Below are positions 40,253 through 50,034 of a stretch of DNA of 64,000 bases, one piece after another. Source of the DNA: G963663315 sp965116335 (GTDB lineage: Bacteria; Pseudomonadota; Gammaproteobacteria; Arenicellales; Poriferihabitantaceae); assembly GCA_965116335.1 (NCBI GenBank), contig OZ220677.1, positions 2,914,001-2,978,000 on the forward strand, read 5' to 3'. Under the pieces are notes generated by a model. It did not search any database, had not been told where the DNA came from, and saw only the letters and a list, made by a program, of their open reading frames with translations. Both the position numbers and the translations under genes were made by a program. Position 1 is the stretch's first letter; each line of letters begins with the position of its first letter.

Positions 40253-41101
40253 TCAGTGACCGCGGATATCGTTCAGGCCGCGAGCCACCAGACCATGGAG
40301 GCGGTCGGGTAACTGGTCGCGAATGTGCCGTGCGGCTGCTTCGGATTCGCATGGCAGAAAAACCGAGGCGCCACTGCCGTTCATTCCGGGTTTGCCGTAT
40401 TGACTGAGTATCGCAAAGGCTTCTTCAATTTCGCGGTACAAGTCTCTGGACACGGTTTCCAGATCATTACAGACCCGGCCCTTAAAAAAGTCGAGCCTGG
40501 AAACAGGCGGGTGGTTGCGTACCAGGTCGGGGTGCTGAAAAACGGCCTGGGTGGAAGCGGCCACTTCAGGAATGCAGATACAGTACCATTGCGGTTGCGG
40601 CTCGAATCGTTCAAACACATCACCGACTCCGCGCGCCCAGCAGGAATGTCCGTGAATGAAGACCGGCACATCGGCGCCCAGCTGTCTCGCCAATGACTGT
40701 AGTTCAGGCCGTGTCAGATGCAGCCCCCATAGCCTGTTCAGTGCGAGCAGCGTAGTGGCGGCATTGGAGCTGCCTCCCCCCATGCCGGAACCGGGTGGTA
40801 TGACCTTGCTCAGGGTTATGCGGACTCCGCTCGGCTTTTTCAGCCCGCAGTTCGCAGCCAGCAACTCCGCCGCCCGGATGGTAAGGTCGGTTGGGGGCAG
40901 ATCGTAGGGGTGATCATCTATACGCACGATGCCCGGCTGATCGGTTAATTCAACCCTCAATACATCGTGGAAGTCCAGGAACTGGAAAACCGTTTCCAGA
41001 TCATGGTAACCGTCATCACGTTTCCCGGTCACATGCAGAAACAGGTTGATTTTCGCCGGTGACCGCAAGACCAGGGAATCGGGCAATTGTTCAGGCATCA
41101 T
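40253..41101 (-). CDS. ispE: 4-diphosphocytidyl-2-C-methyl-D-erythritol kinase
   Basis: 282 residues, GHMP kinase of the non-mevalonate isoprenoid pathway. Motifs: SPAKINLFLHVTGKRDDGYHDLETVF at the N-terminus, the ATP loop VIPPGSGMGGGSSNAA, and the C-terminal GMNGSGASVFLPCES. Two ATGs in a row overlap the lolB stop (ATGATGA), showing coupling. Classical place downstream of lolB. Confidence 0.97.
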   Translation of the reverse strand: MMPEQLPDSLVLRSPAKINLFLHVTGKRDDGYHDLETVFQFLDFHDVLRVELTDQPGIVRIDDHPYDLPPTDLTIRAAELLAANCGLKKPSGVRITLSKVIPPGSGMGGGSSNAATTLLALNRLWGLHLTRPELQSLARQLGADVPVFIHGHSCWARGVGDVFERFEPQPQWYCICIPEVAASTQAVFQHPDLVRNHPPVSRLDFFKGRVCNDLETVSRDLYREIEEAFAILSQYGKPGMNGSGASVFLPCESEAAARHIRDQLPDRLHGLVARGLNDIRGH

Positions 41102-41784
41102 GATGGAGTCGACTGAAGTTCACGCCAGCTTTGCAGGACTACCTGAACGCGCAATTTATCGCCCAGATAATTGCCGTCCTGGTCAAACATCTCAAGCTCC
41201 CCCGGCAGCGAGGTGATCGTGAATTTGCGCGGCAGTGAGAACTGCATGACCGATTGATATTGTGTATATTCGATGTGCCAGATGCCCTGATTGAAGCTCA
41301 TCAGGTGCCCGGATGCGTTGATTTTCAGGTCGCTCGCGCCTGCTCCCGGCAGCCCGCGCGACCACATCACCAGCTCATCAAAAGGGATATGCCAACCCAG
41401 CCGCTCATGAAGAACCTGTTCGGCGGATTCGCCACGTATCACTCGCCCCTTGACATCCCTCAACACGGCAGAATCCGGGGACGATTCTATCAGCATCCGG
41501 CCACCGCCGAACGGGCCGTATAACTCGATGTTCTGCCCGGTCGGCGTATAGGACCAGTTGACTGTCACAGAGCTTCCTTTAGAGCCAGCCCGAACGCCCA
41601 GTTTGCCTTTTAACGACCAACCCGATATTTGGCTATGGATGGATTGATGCTGGCTCCACAGTTGCCGGCGCTGGCCCTCGGACACCGCGACCGGCTCCGG
41701 CATCGTAGCACAGCCGGACAACAGGGCAATCAAAACGATTGCGAATGTTCCGGCACGGATGATGTTATTGCGAGAGCCGTTCAA
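41098..41784 (-). CDS. lolB: Outer-membrane lipoprotein receptor LolB
   Basis: Outer-membrane end of the Lol lipoprotein pathway, accepting lipoproteins from LolA. A lipoprotein signal is clear: RAGTFAIVLIALLSGC with the lipidated Cys. The mature part has the LolB pattern WSLKGKLGVRAGSKGSSVTVNWSY and GPFGGGRMLIES. No ATG exists at a suitable distance; TTG 41784 gives a 25-residue signal peptide and a 20-bp overlap with the preceding TPR gene. The frame continues to an ATG at 41883, which would add 33 residues before the signal. Start uncertain. Confidence 0.9.
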   Translation of the reverse strand: MNGSRNNIIRAGTFAIVLIALLSGCATMPEPVAVSEGQRRQLWSQHQSIHSQISGWSLKGKLGVRAGSKGSSVTVNWSYTPTGQNIELYGPFGGGRMLIESSPDSAVLRDVKGRVIRGESAEQVLHERLGWHIPFDELVMWSRGLPGAGASDLKINASGHLMSFNQGIWHIEYTQYQSVMQFSLPRKFTITSLPGELEMFDQDGNYLGDKLRVQVVLQSWRELQSTPS

Positions 41785-43582
41785 TGGTTTGTTGCAGAGT
41801 TCCGTTGCCGGGTTCCCATTCGATTCCCCTTTGCCAGATTTTGCGCGCTTCCTCGCGGTTTCCGGTGACCCACAATACCTCACCCAGATGCGCGGCGATT
41901 TCCGCGTCCTGACGCGCGTCCAGGGCGAGCTTCAGATATTCGATGGCCTTGCGGGTATCGCCCAGCCGGAAATGAACCCAGCCCATGCTGTCGAGAATGA
42001 ACGGGTTGTCCGGCAGCAGGGCATTGGCTTTTTTAATCAGTGCCATCGCTTCTTCCAGCCGGTCGGTCTTGTCGGCCAGAACATAACCAAAAGCGTTATA
42101 AGCATGGGCGTTGTCCGGCTCAATTTCGATCAACTTTCGCATGTCTCGCTCGTGCAGGTCAAGCCGGTTCATTTTGGCGGTCACCAGCCCCCGACTGTAA
42201 AGCAGGTCAGGCTGATCCGGGAACTGCTCCAGCCCCTCATCCAGTACCCGCTTTGCTTCCGTATAGTGGTCATGTTCCTGGAACAACAAATCCTGTTGCA
42301 GTATCAGACGGATATGGTCTTCCTCAGAGACTGCGTCAATTTGTTTCAGGTGTTGAATCCCCATGTCCACGTCATAACGTTTCGCCAGAATATTCGCCAG
42401 TCTGATCTGTGCATCCAGATAGTATTGCCGCGAGACCACGCCATACAGGTAGTTCGAAGCAGCCACGTAATCGTCCTGTTTGTATGCAATGTCAGAGAGG
42501 TAGAGCCGGGCTTGATCATTATCCGGGTCCAGTCGCAGATAGCGGACGAAATAATCCCGTGACTGAGTCATATCACCCTTTTCAAACCAGATGGCACCCA
42601 TTGTAAACAGTGCCTCTGGCGCATCGGGATTCATCTCCAGAGCGATGTTGAGCTGTACCAGCGCCGCTGCTATGTCGCCGGTCTCGATCAGATGACGTAC
42701 AAACTGCAAGCGGAAGCGAAGATGTCCGGGATGCACTTCCAGATGCTCCATCGCAAATCGCTTGGCCTGCAAACCTGCCTCGTTGCGCGCCTCTTCGGTG
42801 GCGTGCTCCTCATTGCCATAGCGCAGTTGCACCAGCAGCAGGGTAGCGGGGAACTCCCAGTCAGGCGCAACAGTCAGCGTCTGCTTCAGCTGTTCGACAT
42901 ACCGCTCCGGCTGATTCGCTCTTGCAGCGACAAAAGCAGCGGTCAGCTGTAAGGCCGCGTTGTCAGGCCGGGATTCGACCGCCTCACGCAATAGCCCGGG
43001 CAAGTCGGGATTTTTGGTGGCGGCGAGCGATTCCGCGATAGTCTGGAAAATGTAACCATGATCCCGGCCACATTTCTCTATCAGGTCAGCCAGCAGGTCA
43101 AGGCCCGGCCCCGTTTCACCCAGCCGGAAATGCGCCCTGGCAACCAGAATGGCAGTCAGATAGTCGTCCGGCTCGAATGGCTCCAGTGATCGGGCCAGCT
43201 CAATCGCCTGTCCGAATTCCTGATTATTGACGGCCATGCGGATGGATTCCCTGAGCAGGCTGTGGTTGCCGGATTGCAAGGCGGCCCGGGAGATGTGTTC
43301 AAGCGCGGCTTCAGGCTGGCTTCGTTGCGCCGCGATGAATGCCGTCATCACGTTATGCAACAGTTCCGTATCAATCGGTGGCTCCGGGGGCTGGCTCTGC
43401 TGGCCGGTCGCTGGATCAGGCGGCGGCGTATTCTCATTGACAGAACGTTCGACTACTACAATTTCGTCTTCCTGTATGACTTGCGCCCCCATCTGGCACC
43501 CGCCAAGCGTGATCAACAGTCCGGCAAGGATTATGTTTCTGACTGCTCTGGTCGAAGGAGACGCTGGAGTATGAGGCACCAT
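41765..43582 (-). CDS. Tetratricopeptide-repeat lipoprotein
   Basis: 605 residues. An N-terminal lipoprotein signal (NIILAGLLITLGGC) is followed by about a dozen TPR-like helical pairs, best preserved in the middle and C-terminal part (LNIALEMNPDAPEALFTMGAIWFEKGD, YFVRYLRLDPDNDQARLYLSDIAYKQDD). The position directly upstream of lolB is conserved in many gammaproteobacteria. Such proteins are thought to be outer-membrane scaffolds; the exact role is unknown. The 144-bp gap to hemA, which is divergent, contains TATAAT at 43631-43636 in a palindrome that could serve either strand. Confidence 0.93.
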   Translation of the reverse strand: MVPHTPASPSTRAVRNIILAGLLITLGGCQMGAQVIQEDEIVVVERSVNENTPPPDPATGQQSQPPEPPIDTELLHNVMTAFIAAQRSQPEAALEHISRAALQSGNHSLLRESIRMAVNNQEFGQAIELARSLEPFEPDDYLTAILVARAHFRLGETGPGLDLLADLIEKCGRDHGYIFQTIAESLAATKNPDLPGLLREAVESRPDNAALQLTAAFVAARANQPERYVEQLKQTLTVAPDWEFPATLLLVQLRYGNEEHATEEARNEAGLQAKRFAMEHLEVHPGHLRFRLQFVRHLIETGDIAAALVQLNIALEMNPDAPEALFTMGAIWFEKGDMTQSRDYFVRYLRLDPDNDQARLYLSDIAYKQDDYVAASNYLYGVVSRQYYLDAQIRLANILAKRYDVDMGIQHLKQIDAVSEEDHIRLILQQDLLFQEHDHYTEAKRVLDEGLEQFPDQPDLLYSRGLVTAKMNRLDLHERDMRKLIEIEPDNAHAYNAFGYVLADKTDRLEEAMALIKKANALLPDNPFILDSMGWVHFRLGDTRKAIEYLKLALDARQDAEIAAHLGEVLWVTGNREEARKIWQRGIEWEPGNGTLQQTIERLSQ

Positions 43583-43726
43583 TACTATCTGATGAATCGC
43601 AAGATCAAGGATTTATTTATCGAACCGCATTATAATATGCGACTGTGTCGATTCATTTGCAACTGTTTTTATGTCTGGATTTTGCTGGAATCTGATAAAA
43701 CCTGCCTCTTTCGCTTAATCTGAACC

Positions 43727-44974
43727 ATGCACCTGTTGGCATTAGGCCTGAATCACAACACGGCCCCCATCGAATTACGGGAGCGAGCCGCTTTCGCCCC
43801 GGATCGGATCGGACAGGCACTCACTGAACTGACCGGGGAAGTGGGTGCCAGTGAAGCCACCATATTGTCCACCTGTAACCGCACCGAGATCTACTGCCGA
43901 CAGGAACGGCATGATCAGGGAGAGATTCTGGCCTGGTTATCCGGCTACAGCGGACTTGCGCCCCCCGTCCTGGCAGAAATCATCTATCAATTCCCGGACG
44001 AGGAAGCCGTCAAGCATGCTTTCCGGGTGGCGTCCGGCCTGGATTCGATGGTGCTGGGGGAACCGCAGATTCTGGGGCAGATGAAAGATGCGTTCCAGAC
44101 GGCAGTCAGTGCAGGAACCACCGGCAAGATTCTGAACCGATTATTCCAGCATACTTTCCGTGTCGCCAAGCGAGTCAGAACCGATACCGATATTGGCGCG
44201 AACGCGGTTTCCGTGGCTTATTCCGGAGTCAGTCTGGCGAAACGGATATTTACCCGACTGGAAGATCAAACGGCGCTGTTGATCGGCGCCGGAGAAATGA
44301 TTGAGTTGGTTGCCCGCCATCTGAAACAGAATCGGGTACAGCATATTATTATTGCCAATCGCTCGATCAAAAGAGCGCAGAACCTGGTGCGGGAGGTCGG
44401 CAGCGAGGCGATCTCCCTGGCGCAAATCCCCGCTCGATTGCCGGAGGCGGATATCGTGGTGACTTCCACCGCCAGCACATTGCCGATTCTCGGCAAAGGC
44501 GCGATTGAAGCCGCGCTCAAGAAAAGGAAACACGCTCCGATGTTCATTCTCGACCTGGCTGTGCCGCGCGATGTCGAGGCGGAGGTGACGCGGTTGAAGG
44601 ATGCGTACCTGTATACCGTGGATGATTTGCGCTCGATTGTCGATGAGAACCGCATGATGCGTTTGCAGGCTTCCTCAATGGCCGAAAATATTATCGACTT
44701 CCAGGTGGTCAAATTCATGCGCTGGATGCGTTCGCTGGATTCGGTTCCAGCCATTGTCTCTTTCCGGCAGGGGCTGGACGACCTGAGGCGGGCCGAACTG
44801 GAGCGCGCGCTCAAAAGGCTGGGAAACGGCACCGACCCGGTGCAGGTGGTCGAGCAGCTTGCGCGTGACCTGACCAACAAGATCGCCCATCATCCCAGCC
44901 AGGTCATCAATCAGGCCGATGTGGATGAAGACGCGAATGTGATTGCAGCCGCCAGGAAGTTATTTAATCTGTGA
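43727..44974 (+). CDS. hemA: Glutamyl-tRNA reductase
   Basis: 415 residues. First step of C5 tetrapyrrole synthesis: reduces Glu-tRNA to glutamate-1-semialdehyde with NADPH. The catalytic Cys is in ILSTCNRTEIYC (Cys50); GLDSMVLGEPQILGQMKDAF and the NADPH fold LLIGAGEMIELVARHL follow, then a C-terminal dimerisation helix region. First gene of hemA-prfA-prmC, a conserved gammaproteobacterial unit. Confidence 0.98.
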   Translation: MHLLALGLNHNTAPIELRERAAFAPDRIGQALTELTGEVGASEATILSTCNRTEIYCRQERHDQGEILAWLSGYSGLAPPVLAEIIYQFPDEEAVKHAFRVASGLDSMVLGEPQILGQMKDAFQTAVSAGTTGKILNRLFQHTFRVAKRVRTDTDIGANAVSVAYSGVSLAKRIFTRLEDQTALLIGAGEMIELVARHLKQNRVQHIIIANRSIKRAQNLVREVGSEAISLAQIPARLPEADIVVTSTASTLPILGKGAIEAALKKRKHAPMFILDLAVPRDVEAEVTRLKDAYLYTVDDLRSIVDENRMMRLQASSMAENIIDFQVVKFMRWMRSLDSVPAIVSFRQGLDDLRRAELERALKRLGNGTDPVQVVEQLARDLTNKIAHHPSQVINQADVDEDANVIAAARKLFNL

Positions 44975-44999
44975 CCGCTTGCCGGTTGCCTCTTGCGCC

Positions 45000-46085
45000 A
45001 TGCACACTTCTACCCGACAAAAGCTGCTTCAGGTTGTGGAACGCCATGAAGAGATCAACGCGCTATTGTCTGATCCTGACATCATCTGCGACCAGGATCG
45101 GTTCCGCAAATTGTCGATTGAGTTGTCGGAAATCCTGCCGGTTGTCGAAGCCTTTGAAAGCTGGCGGAAACTGGATGATGAAATGGCGGGAACCCGCGCC
45201 ATGATGGAAGATTCAGACAGCCTGATGCGGGAGTTGGCGAGAGAAGAATTACCCGGTCTGGAGCAGGCCATGCAGGGCTGTGAAAACACGCTGCAACAGC
45301 TTTTGCTGACCAGAAACCCGAATGATTCCAGGAATGTCTTTCTGGAGATCAGAGCCGGAACCGGCGGTGATGAGGCGGCGTTGTTCGCCGGTGACCTTTT
45401 CAAGATGTACTATTCATACTCGGAAAGCCTGCAATGGAAAGTGGAAGTGATCAGCAGTAGCGAGGGAGAACACGGCGGATACAAGGAAATCATCGCCAAA
45501 ATAGAAGGGGCAGGCGCTTATTCCAGGCTGAAGTTCGAGTCGGGCGCCCATCGCGTGCAGCGGGTGCCGGAAACCGAGTCCCAGGGGCGTATTCATACTT
45601 CCGCCTGTACCGTCGCAGTCATGCCGGAAGCGGATGAAATGGATGAAATCGAGATTGAGCCGTCGGATGTTCGGGTCGATACATTCCGGGCTTCGGGGGC
45701 AGGCGGGCAGCATGTGAACAAAACGGATTCCGCCATACGCCTCACCCATTTACCGAGCGGGGTTGTGGTCGAATGTCAGGATGAACGCTCCCAGCACAAG
45801 AACCGGGCGCGGGCGATGGCCGTATTGAAATCCCGCCTGCTGGAAGCGCAAATCCAACAGCGACAGCGTGAACAGGCCAGCACCCGGAAATCACTGGTCG
45901 GCAGTGGGGATCGGTCTGAACGTATCCGAACCTACAATTTCCCGCAGGGCAGAATCACCGACCACCGCATCAATCTGACATTGTACAAGCTCGATGAAGT
46001 GCTCAAAGGGCGTATTGATCCGATTATTGTGCCGTTGATGGCCGCGCATCAGGCACAACTTCTGGCAGATTTGAACCAGGCCTGA
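45000..46085 (+). CDS. prfA: Peptide chain release factor 1
   Basis: 361 residues. Recognises UAA and UAG. The GGQ motif is in TFRASGAGGQHVNKTDSAIR (near residue 235), and the stop-codon recognition tripeptide region reads VQRVPETESQG, that is Pro-Glu-Thr where E. coli has Pro-Ala-Thr, within the allowed P-x-T pattern. The frame is open from 44943 but ATG 45000 gives the family N-terminus; no strong ribosome site is seen. Downstream prmC modifies its GGQ glutamine. Confidence 0.98.
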   Translation: MHTSTRQKLLQVVERHEEINALLSDPDIICDQDRFRKLSIELSEILPVVEAFESWRKLDDEMAGTRAMMEDSDSLMRELAREELPGLEQAMQGCENTLQQLLLTRNPNDSRNVFLEIRAGTGGDEAALFAGDLFKMYYSYSESLQWKVEVISSSEGEHGGYKEIIAKIEGAGAYSRLKFESGAHRVQRVPETESQGRIHTSACTVAVMPEADEMDEIEIEPSDVRVDTFRASGAGGQHVNKTDSAIRLTHLPSGVVVECQDERSQHKNRARAMAVLKSRLLEAQIQQRQREQASTRKSLVGSGDRSERIRTYNFPQGRITDHRINLTLYKLDEVLKGRIDPIIVPLMAAHQAQLLADLNQA

Positions 46086-46113
46086 GAGCCTGTCTGTCAT
46101 CATCCAGCCTGCC

Positions 46114-46980
46114 ATGATGACGGTCAATGAGTCGCTCGGCTGGGCCGCTCGGCAGTTGTCTGCGTGCAACAGCAGTGACCGGGATGCCCGCATCATCCTG
46201 TGCCACCTGCTTAAAACGAATCTGGCCTCCCTGATCGCGAACAATGACCGCACCCTGTCTGCTGAACAGGAAAAAGAATTCAAATCACAGATTCGGGCGC
46301 GTGCGAGTGGGGTCCCGGTAGCCTATATTACGCATTGCCGCGAATTCTGGTCGCTGCATCTTACCGTGGATGAACGGGTTTTGATCCCCAGGCACGAAAC
46401 GGAACTGCTGGTTGAAAGAGCCTTATCCGCCATAGCCGGGCTGGACAAACCGAAAATTCTGGAGCCGGGCACAGGCAGTGGCGCGCTGGCACTGGCGCTG
46501 GCCTCAGAATTGCCCGCAGCCAGCATACTGGCAACCGATGTCAGCCAATCCGCACTGGAGGTCGCAGAAATCAATCAGAAAAACCTCGGATTGGACAATA
46601 TCCGGTGGCTAAAAAGCGACTGGTTCGATAGTATTGAAGCAGGCCGGTTTGATCTGATTTGCTCCAACCCGCCGTATATTGCGCCGCAGGATATTCACCT
46701 GACTCAGGGCGACTTGCGTTTTGAACCGACCGGCGCATTGGTCGCAAAGTCCGGCGGATTTGCCGCATTGGACGAAATGATTGAATCTGCCCCCGGATTC
46801 CTTGAGTCACGCGGTTGGCTGGTACTGGAACACGGTTATCAGCAGGCCGCATCCGTGAGGAAAAAAATGATCGACAGAGGATTTTCCAGAGTAGTTACCC
46901 ACCCGGACCCCGGCGGCCATGATCGGGTTACGGAAGGATGCTGGTTGTCTGATTGCGCGACCCGGCAGGCAGGCGACTAA
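46114..46980 (+). CDS. prmC: Release factor glutamine methyltransferase
   Basis: 288 residues. N5-methylates the GGQ glutamine of release factors. SAM motif I is ILEPGTGSGALALALAS; the catalytic NPPY motif is in LICSNPPYIAPQDIHL; VLIPRHETELLVE before the SAM motif is diagnostic. It starts 28 bp after prfA. Confidence 0.98.
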   Translation: MMTVNESLGWAARQLSACNSSDRDARIILCHLLKTNLASLIANNDRTLSAEQEKEFKSQIRARASGVPVAYITHCREFWSLHLTVDERVLIPRHETELLVERALSAIAGLDKPKILEPGTGSGALALALASELPAASILATDVSQSALEVAEINQKNLGLDNIRWLKSDWFDSIEAGRFDLICSNPPYIAPQDIHLTQGDLRFEPTGALVAKSGGFAALDEMIESAPGFLESRGWLVLEHGYQQAASVRKKMIDRGFSRVVTHPDPGGHDRVTEGCWLSDCATRQAGD

Positions 46981-46984
46981 GCAA

Positions 46985-48139
46985 ATGGTCTCGTCCATGA
47001 ACCTGCGTAATCTGGTTGCAGCCTGCGCCGCCATTTGTGTGTTCGGCCTGGCATTCGGCATGACCTATCCCCTGTTGTCCCTGATCCTGGAATCAAGAGG
47101 GGTTTCCTCTCGAATGATCGGCATTAATTCCGCCATGATGCCGATAGGAATTCTGCTGTTCTCGCCGGTGATTCCGCTGGTAGCCAGAAAGTTCGGGTCG
47201 CGCAATGTCGCCATTGCAGCGGCTCTTGCCACCAGTGTCCTGCTGATAAGCTACAAGGTTTTCGATACGCTGGAATCCTGGTTCATCCTGCGCGTCCTTC
47301 AGGGTATGTCAATCTCCACGCTGTTTGTGTTAAGCGAAATGTGGATCGTCAAGTTCGCGGGCAGTGCCCATCGCGGCAAAGTGGTGGCAATCTACAGCAG
47401 CGTCCTGTCGGCCAGCTTCGGCGCCGGCCCCGCCATAATCAGCTGGATCGGGATACAGGGCTGGACACCGTTCGTTGCCGGCGCGATTGTGATATTGATG
47501 GGCGTGTTTCCGCTCTGCCTGTTGCGGGAAGGCAAGTTCACGCCAGAAGAAAAATCCCGCAAGACCGGCATTATAGACTTTGCGCCGATGGCTCCGATGT
47601 TGCTGGCCTGTGTTTTTGCGTTCGCTATTTTCGACTCGGCAACCCTGTCATTGTTGCCTGTGTACGGCATTCAATCCGGTTTATCCCTGTCCGCCTCGGC
47701 TTTGGCGCTGACGGCACTGATCGTCGGTAACACGGTATTACAATTCCCGGTTGGATGGCTGGCCGACAAATTCCCTCATCGGCTCGTGTTGTCGGGTTGC
47801 GCGCTGATCACCGCAGTGATGCTGCTGCTCCTGCCAATGGTGATGGCAACTCCGTGGATGTGGCCTGTACTGATTGTGGCGGGGACATCCGGCTATGGAG
47901 TCTATACCGTAGCGCTGACCTCGCTGGGAGACCGCTTCGACGGCGCCGACCTGATCAACGGTTCTGCCGCGTTCGCGTTGATGTGGGGCGTGGGCGCGTT
48001 GTTAGGCTCCGTGTCCGGCGGGCTGGCGATGGAGGAACTGGGCCGACATGGACTGCCCCTGCATCTGGCAGTAGTCTATGTGATCCTGGCGGCAGGGCTG
48101 GTGTGGCGCGGCATGCGTCTGGGCAGACGCCCGCAATAG
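46985..48139 (+). CDS. MFS transporter
   Basis: About 384 residues with twelve predicted membrane segments, beginning LVAACAAICVFGLAFGMTYPLLSL. The loop between segments 2 and 3 has PVIPLVARKFGSRNV and the fourth-to-fifth region FILRVLQGMSISTLFVLSEMWI, similar to the YcaD/YfkF-like group. ATG 46985, four bases after the prmC stop, is used; the open frame extends back into prmC. ATG 46997 is an alternative. Substrate unknown. Probably cotranscribed with prmC. Confidence 0.92.
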   Translation: MVSSMNLRNLVAACAAICVFGLAFGMTYPLLSLILESRGVSSRMIGINSAMMPIGILLFSPVIPLVARKFGSRNVAIAAALATSVLLISYKVFDTLESWFILRVLQGMSISTLFVLSEMWIVKFAGSAHRGKVVAIYSSVLSASFGAGPAIISWIGIQGWTPFVAGAIVILMGVFPLCLLREGKFTPEEKSRKTGIIDFAPMAPMLLACVFAFAIFDSATLSLLPVYGIQSGLSLSASALALTALIVGNTVLQFPVGWLADKFPHRLVLSGCALITAVMLLLLPMVMATPWMWPVLIVAGTSGYGVYTVALTSLGDRFDGADLINGSAAFALMWGVGALLGSVSGGLAMEELGRHGLPLHLAVVYVILAAGLVWRGMRLGRRPQ

Positions 48140-48164
48140 ACACAGGAGCCGGGCGAATGAATGG

Positions 48165-48491
48165 TTAGTGAGACCGGTCGTAACGAACGGTATAGTGACC
48201 GTTTTCGGTTTTCTCGAATATATCATCCACCTGAGGGTGACTGACCGGCAGGCCACTATCATCATTTTGCAGGTTTTGCTCAGACACGTATGCGATATAT
48301 TGCGTGTCCTGATTCTCCGCCAGTAAATGATAAAAAGGCTGCTCCTTATGCGGTCTCATCTGCTCCGGTATGGATTGATACCATTCCTCGGTATTACTAT
48401 ATTCCGGGTCCACATCAAATATGACACCGCGGAAATCATAAACCTGGTGGCGCACCACCTGCCCAATCTGGAATTTTGTGTTCTTGATCAA
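48165..48491 (-). CDS. hspQ: Heat shock protein HspQ (hemimethylated-DNA-binding/YccV type)
   Basis: About 108 residues, whole-chain match to HspQ: KFQIGQVVRHQVYDFRGVIFDVDPEYSNTEEWY, PFYHLLAEN, YIAYVSEQNL. HspQ enhances Lon-dependent proteolysis and was first noted for binding hemimethylated oriC DNA. No ATG is available: TTG 48491 aligns with the usual MIxxKFxIGQxVRH start, and TTG 48515 would add 8 residues. It is convergent with the MFS gene and divergent from the sodium channel gene. Confidence 0.93.
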   Translation of the reverse strand: MIKNTKFQIGQVVRHQVYDFRGVIFDVDPEYSNTEEWYQSIPEQMRPHKEQPFYHLLAENQDTQYIAYVSEQNLQNDDSGLPVSHPQVDDIFEKTENGHYTVRYDRSH

Positions 48492-48594
48492 TGTACCCGG
48501 CTTTTCCCCGATCAATTATTCATGATATGGTTTTAATCATACCACAAACGCTGTCCCACGGCGCAATTTTTGACCCAACAAAACAGACAAAGAA

Positions 48595-49371
48595 ATGAAA
48601 AATATGAAAGCATTACTGGAAAGCCGCAAGTTCGAGATTTTTATTATCGTACTGATTGTGATTAACGGGATTATCCTGGGGTTGGAAACCGATGCCCGTG
48701 TGATGCAGTCAATCGGGCCGGTGCTCATGACTCTGGACAAGATCGTTCTGGGGATATTCACCATCGAAGTGCTGGCGAAAATGTTTGTTTATCGACTTCG
48801 ATTCTTTCATGAACCATGGCGGATTTTCGACTTCCTGGTGGTTGCCATTGCGCTGATTCCGGTGAGTGGCAATCTTTCCATACTGCGGGCCTTGCGGATT
48901 TTGCGAGTGTTGCGTCTGATCAGTGTAGTGCCGTCACTTCGACGGGTGGTCGGAGGACTGGTCGCGGCCCTGCCGGGGATGGGGTCGATAACCTGTCTGT
49001 TGCTGCTGGTTTTTTATGTGTTTTCCGTAATGGCGACCAAGTTATATGGTGGTGAATTCCCGGACTGGTTCGGCTCGGTTGGCGCGTCCGCCTACTCACT
49101 GTTCCAGATCATGACCCTGGAGAGTTGGTCGATGGGCATTGTCCGGCCGGTGATGGAAGTATTCCCGATGGCCTGGTTCTTTTTTGTCGTATTCATATTG
49201 TGCACATCGTTTACCGTGTTGAATCTGTTTATCGGGATCATCGTATCCGCGATGCAGTCCGAGCACGAAGGCGACCAAAACGCCGACCTGGCCGACCTCA
49301 AGACCCGACAAGACGAGATAGTGACCAAACTGAACACGATCAGCAAACAGCTGGAAAACATTTCCAGATAA
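48595..49371 (+). CDS. Bacterial voltage-gated sodium channel (NaChBac/BacNav type)
   Basis: 258 residues, one 6-TM domain that would assemble as a tetramer. S1-S3 are at about 12-88; the S4 voltage sensor is SILRALRILRVLRLISVVPSLRR with Arg98, 101, 104 and 107 spaced every third residue. The pore filter is TLESWSM (174-180), the sodium-selective sequence of BacNav channels. S6 (FFFVVFILCTSFTVLNLFIGIIVSAM) is followed by an acidic neck and a C-terminal coiled coil (LKTRQDEIVTKLNTISKQLENI). Such channels occur in marine and alkaliphilic bacteria, often for motility and pH homeostasis. Confidence 0.95.
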   Translation: MKNMKALLESRKFEIFIIVLIVINGIILGLETDARVMQSIGPVLMTLDKIVLGIFTIEVLAKMFVYRLRFFHEPWRIFDFLVVAIALIPVSGNLSILRALRILRVLRLISVVPSLRRVVGGLVAALPGMGSITCLLLLVFYVFSVMATKLYGGEFPDWFGSVGASAYSLFQIMTLESWSMGIVRPVMEVFPMAWFFFVVFILCTSFTVLNLFIGIIVSAMQSEHEGDQNADLADLKTRQDEIVTKLNTISKQLENISR

Positions 49372-49385
49372 TTGCATCCATCACA

Positions 49386-49996
49386 TCATTCCCCCCTTGA
49401 GGGGGAATCCAATCCGCATGCGGATTGGATGGGGGGACACAACCGCCATCCAACGCCCCAACCATCCGTCTTTCCCGCGCAGGCGGGAATCCACAACCAT
49501 AAGGAATCTGCAATTACCGATGCGTAGGGACAGGCCTCTGTGCCTGTCCGCTACCGTTGATACCTGTTCCGATCATTTGCGGGAGGGCACGGAGACCCTC
49601 CCCTACGATAACGGGTTGGTAATCATTCCGACATCCAATCATTCCCCCCGCAGACCGGGGAATCCAATCCGCATGCGGATTGGATGGGGGGACACAACCG
49701 TCATCCCACGCCCCAACCATCCGTCTTTCCCGCGCAGGCGGGAATCCACAATAATACGGAATCTGTAATTACCGATGCGTAGGGACAGGCCTCTGTGCCT
49801 GTCCGCTATCGTTGATACCTGTTCCGATCATTTGCGGGAGGGCACGGAGACCCTCCCCTACGATAACGGGTTGGTAATCATTCCGACATCCAATCATTCC
49901 CCCTTGAGGGGGAATCCAATCCGCAAACGGATTGGATGGGGGGACACAACCGCCATCCCTTGTATCAAAACCACTGCAAAAAAAATCGCTTGTTTT
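49386..49996. repeat. Mosaic palindromic repeat array 1 (A-C-B, A-C-B, A, tail)
   Basis: No gene is seen in the 663 bp after the channel gene. It is built from type A elements (49386-49443, 49640-49699, 49895-49951), type C hairpins with TTTCCCGCGCAGGCGGGAA (near 49470-49495 and 49724-49750) and type B elements (49523-49607, 49778-49862; two hairpins, bounded by CGTAGGG and CCTACG). One A-C-B unit of about 255 bp is tandemly duplicated with only a few differences. The array ends in a 43-bp unique tail (49954-49996) that recurs at 51082-51136. Confidence 0.92.
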
Positions 49997-50034
49997 GGGA
50001 ATTATATAGATTAGTTGACAAAGACTCTGGAGAA

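Noticed and set aside
49397..49768. Plus-strand open frames within the repeat array (also 49775-50014 and 50910-51206)
   Set aside because: They consist of translated palindromic repeats with no ribosome site and duplicate each other.
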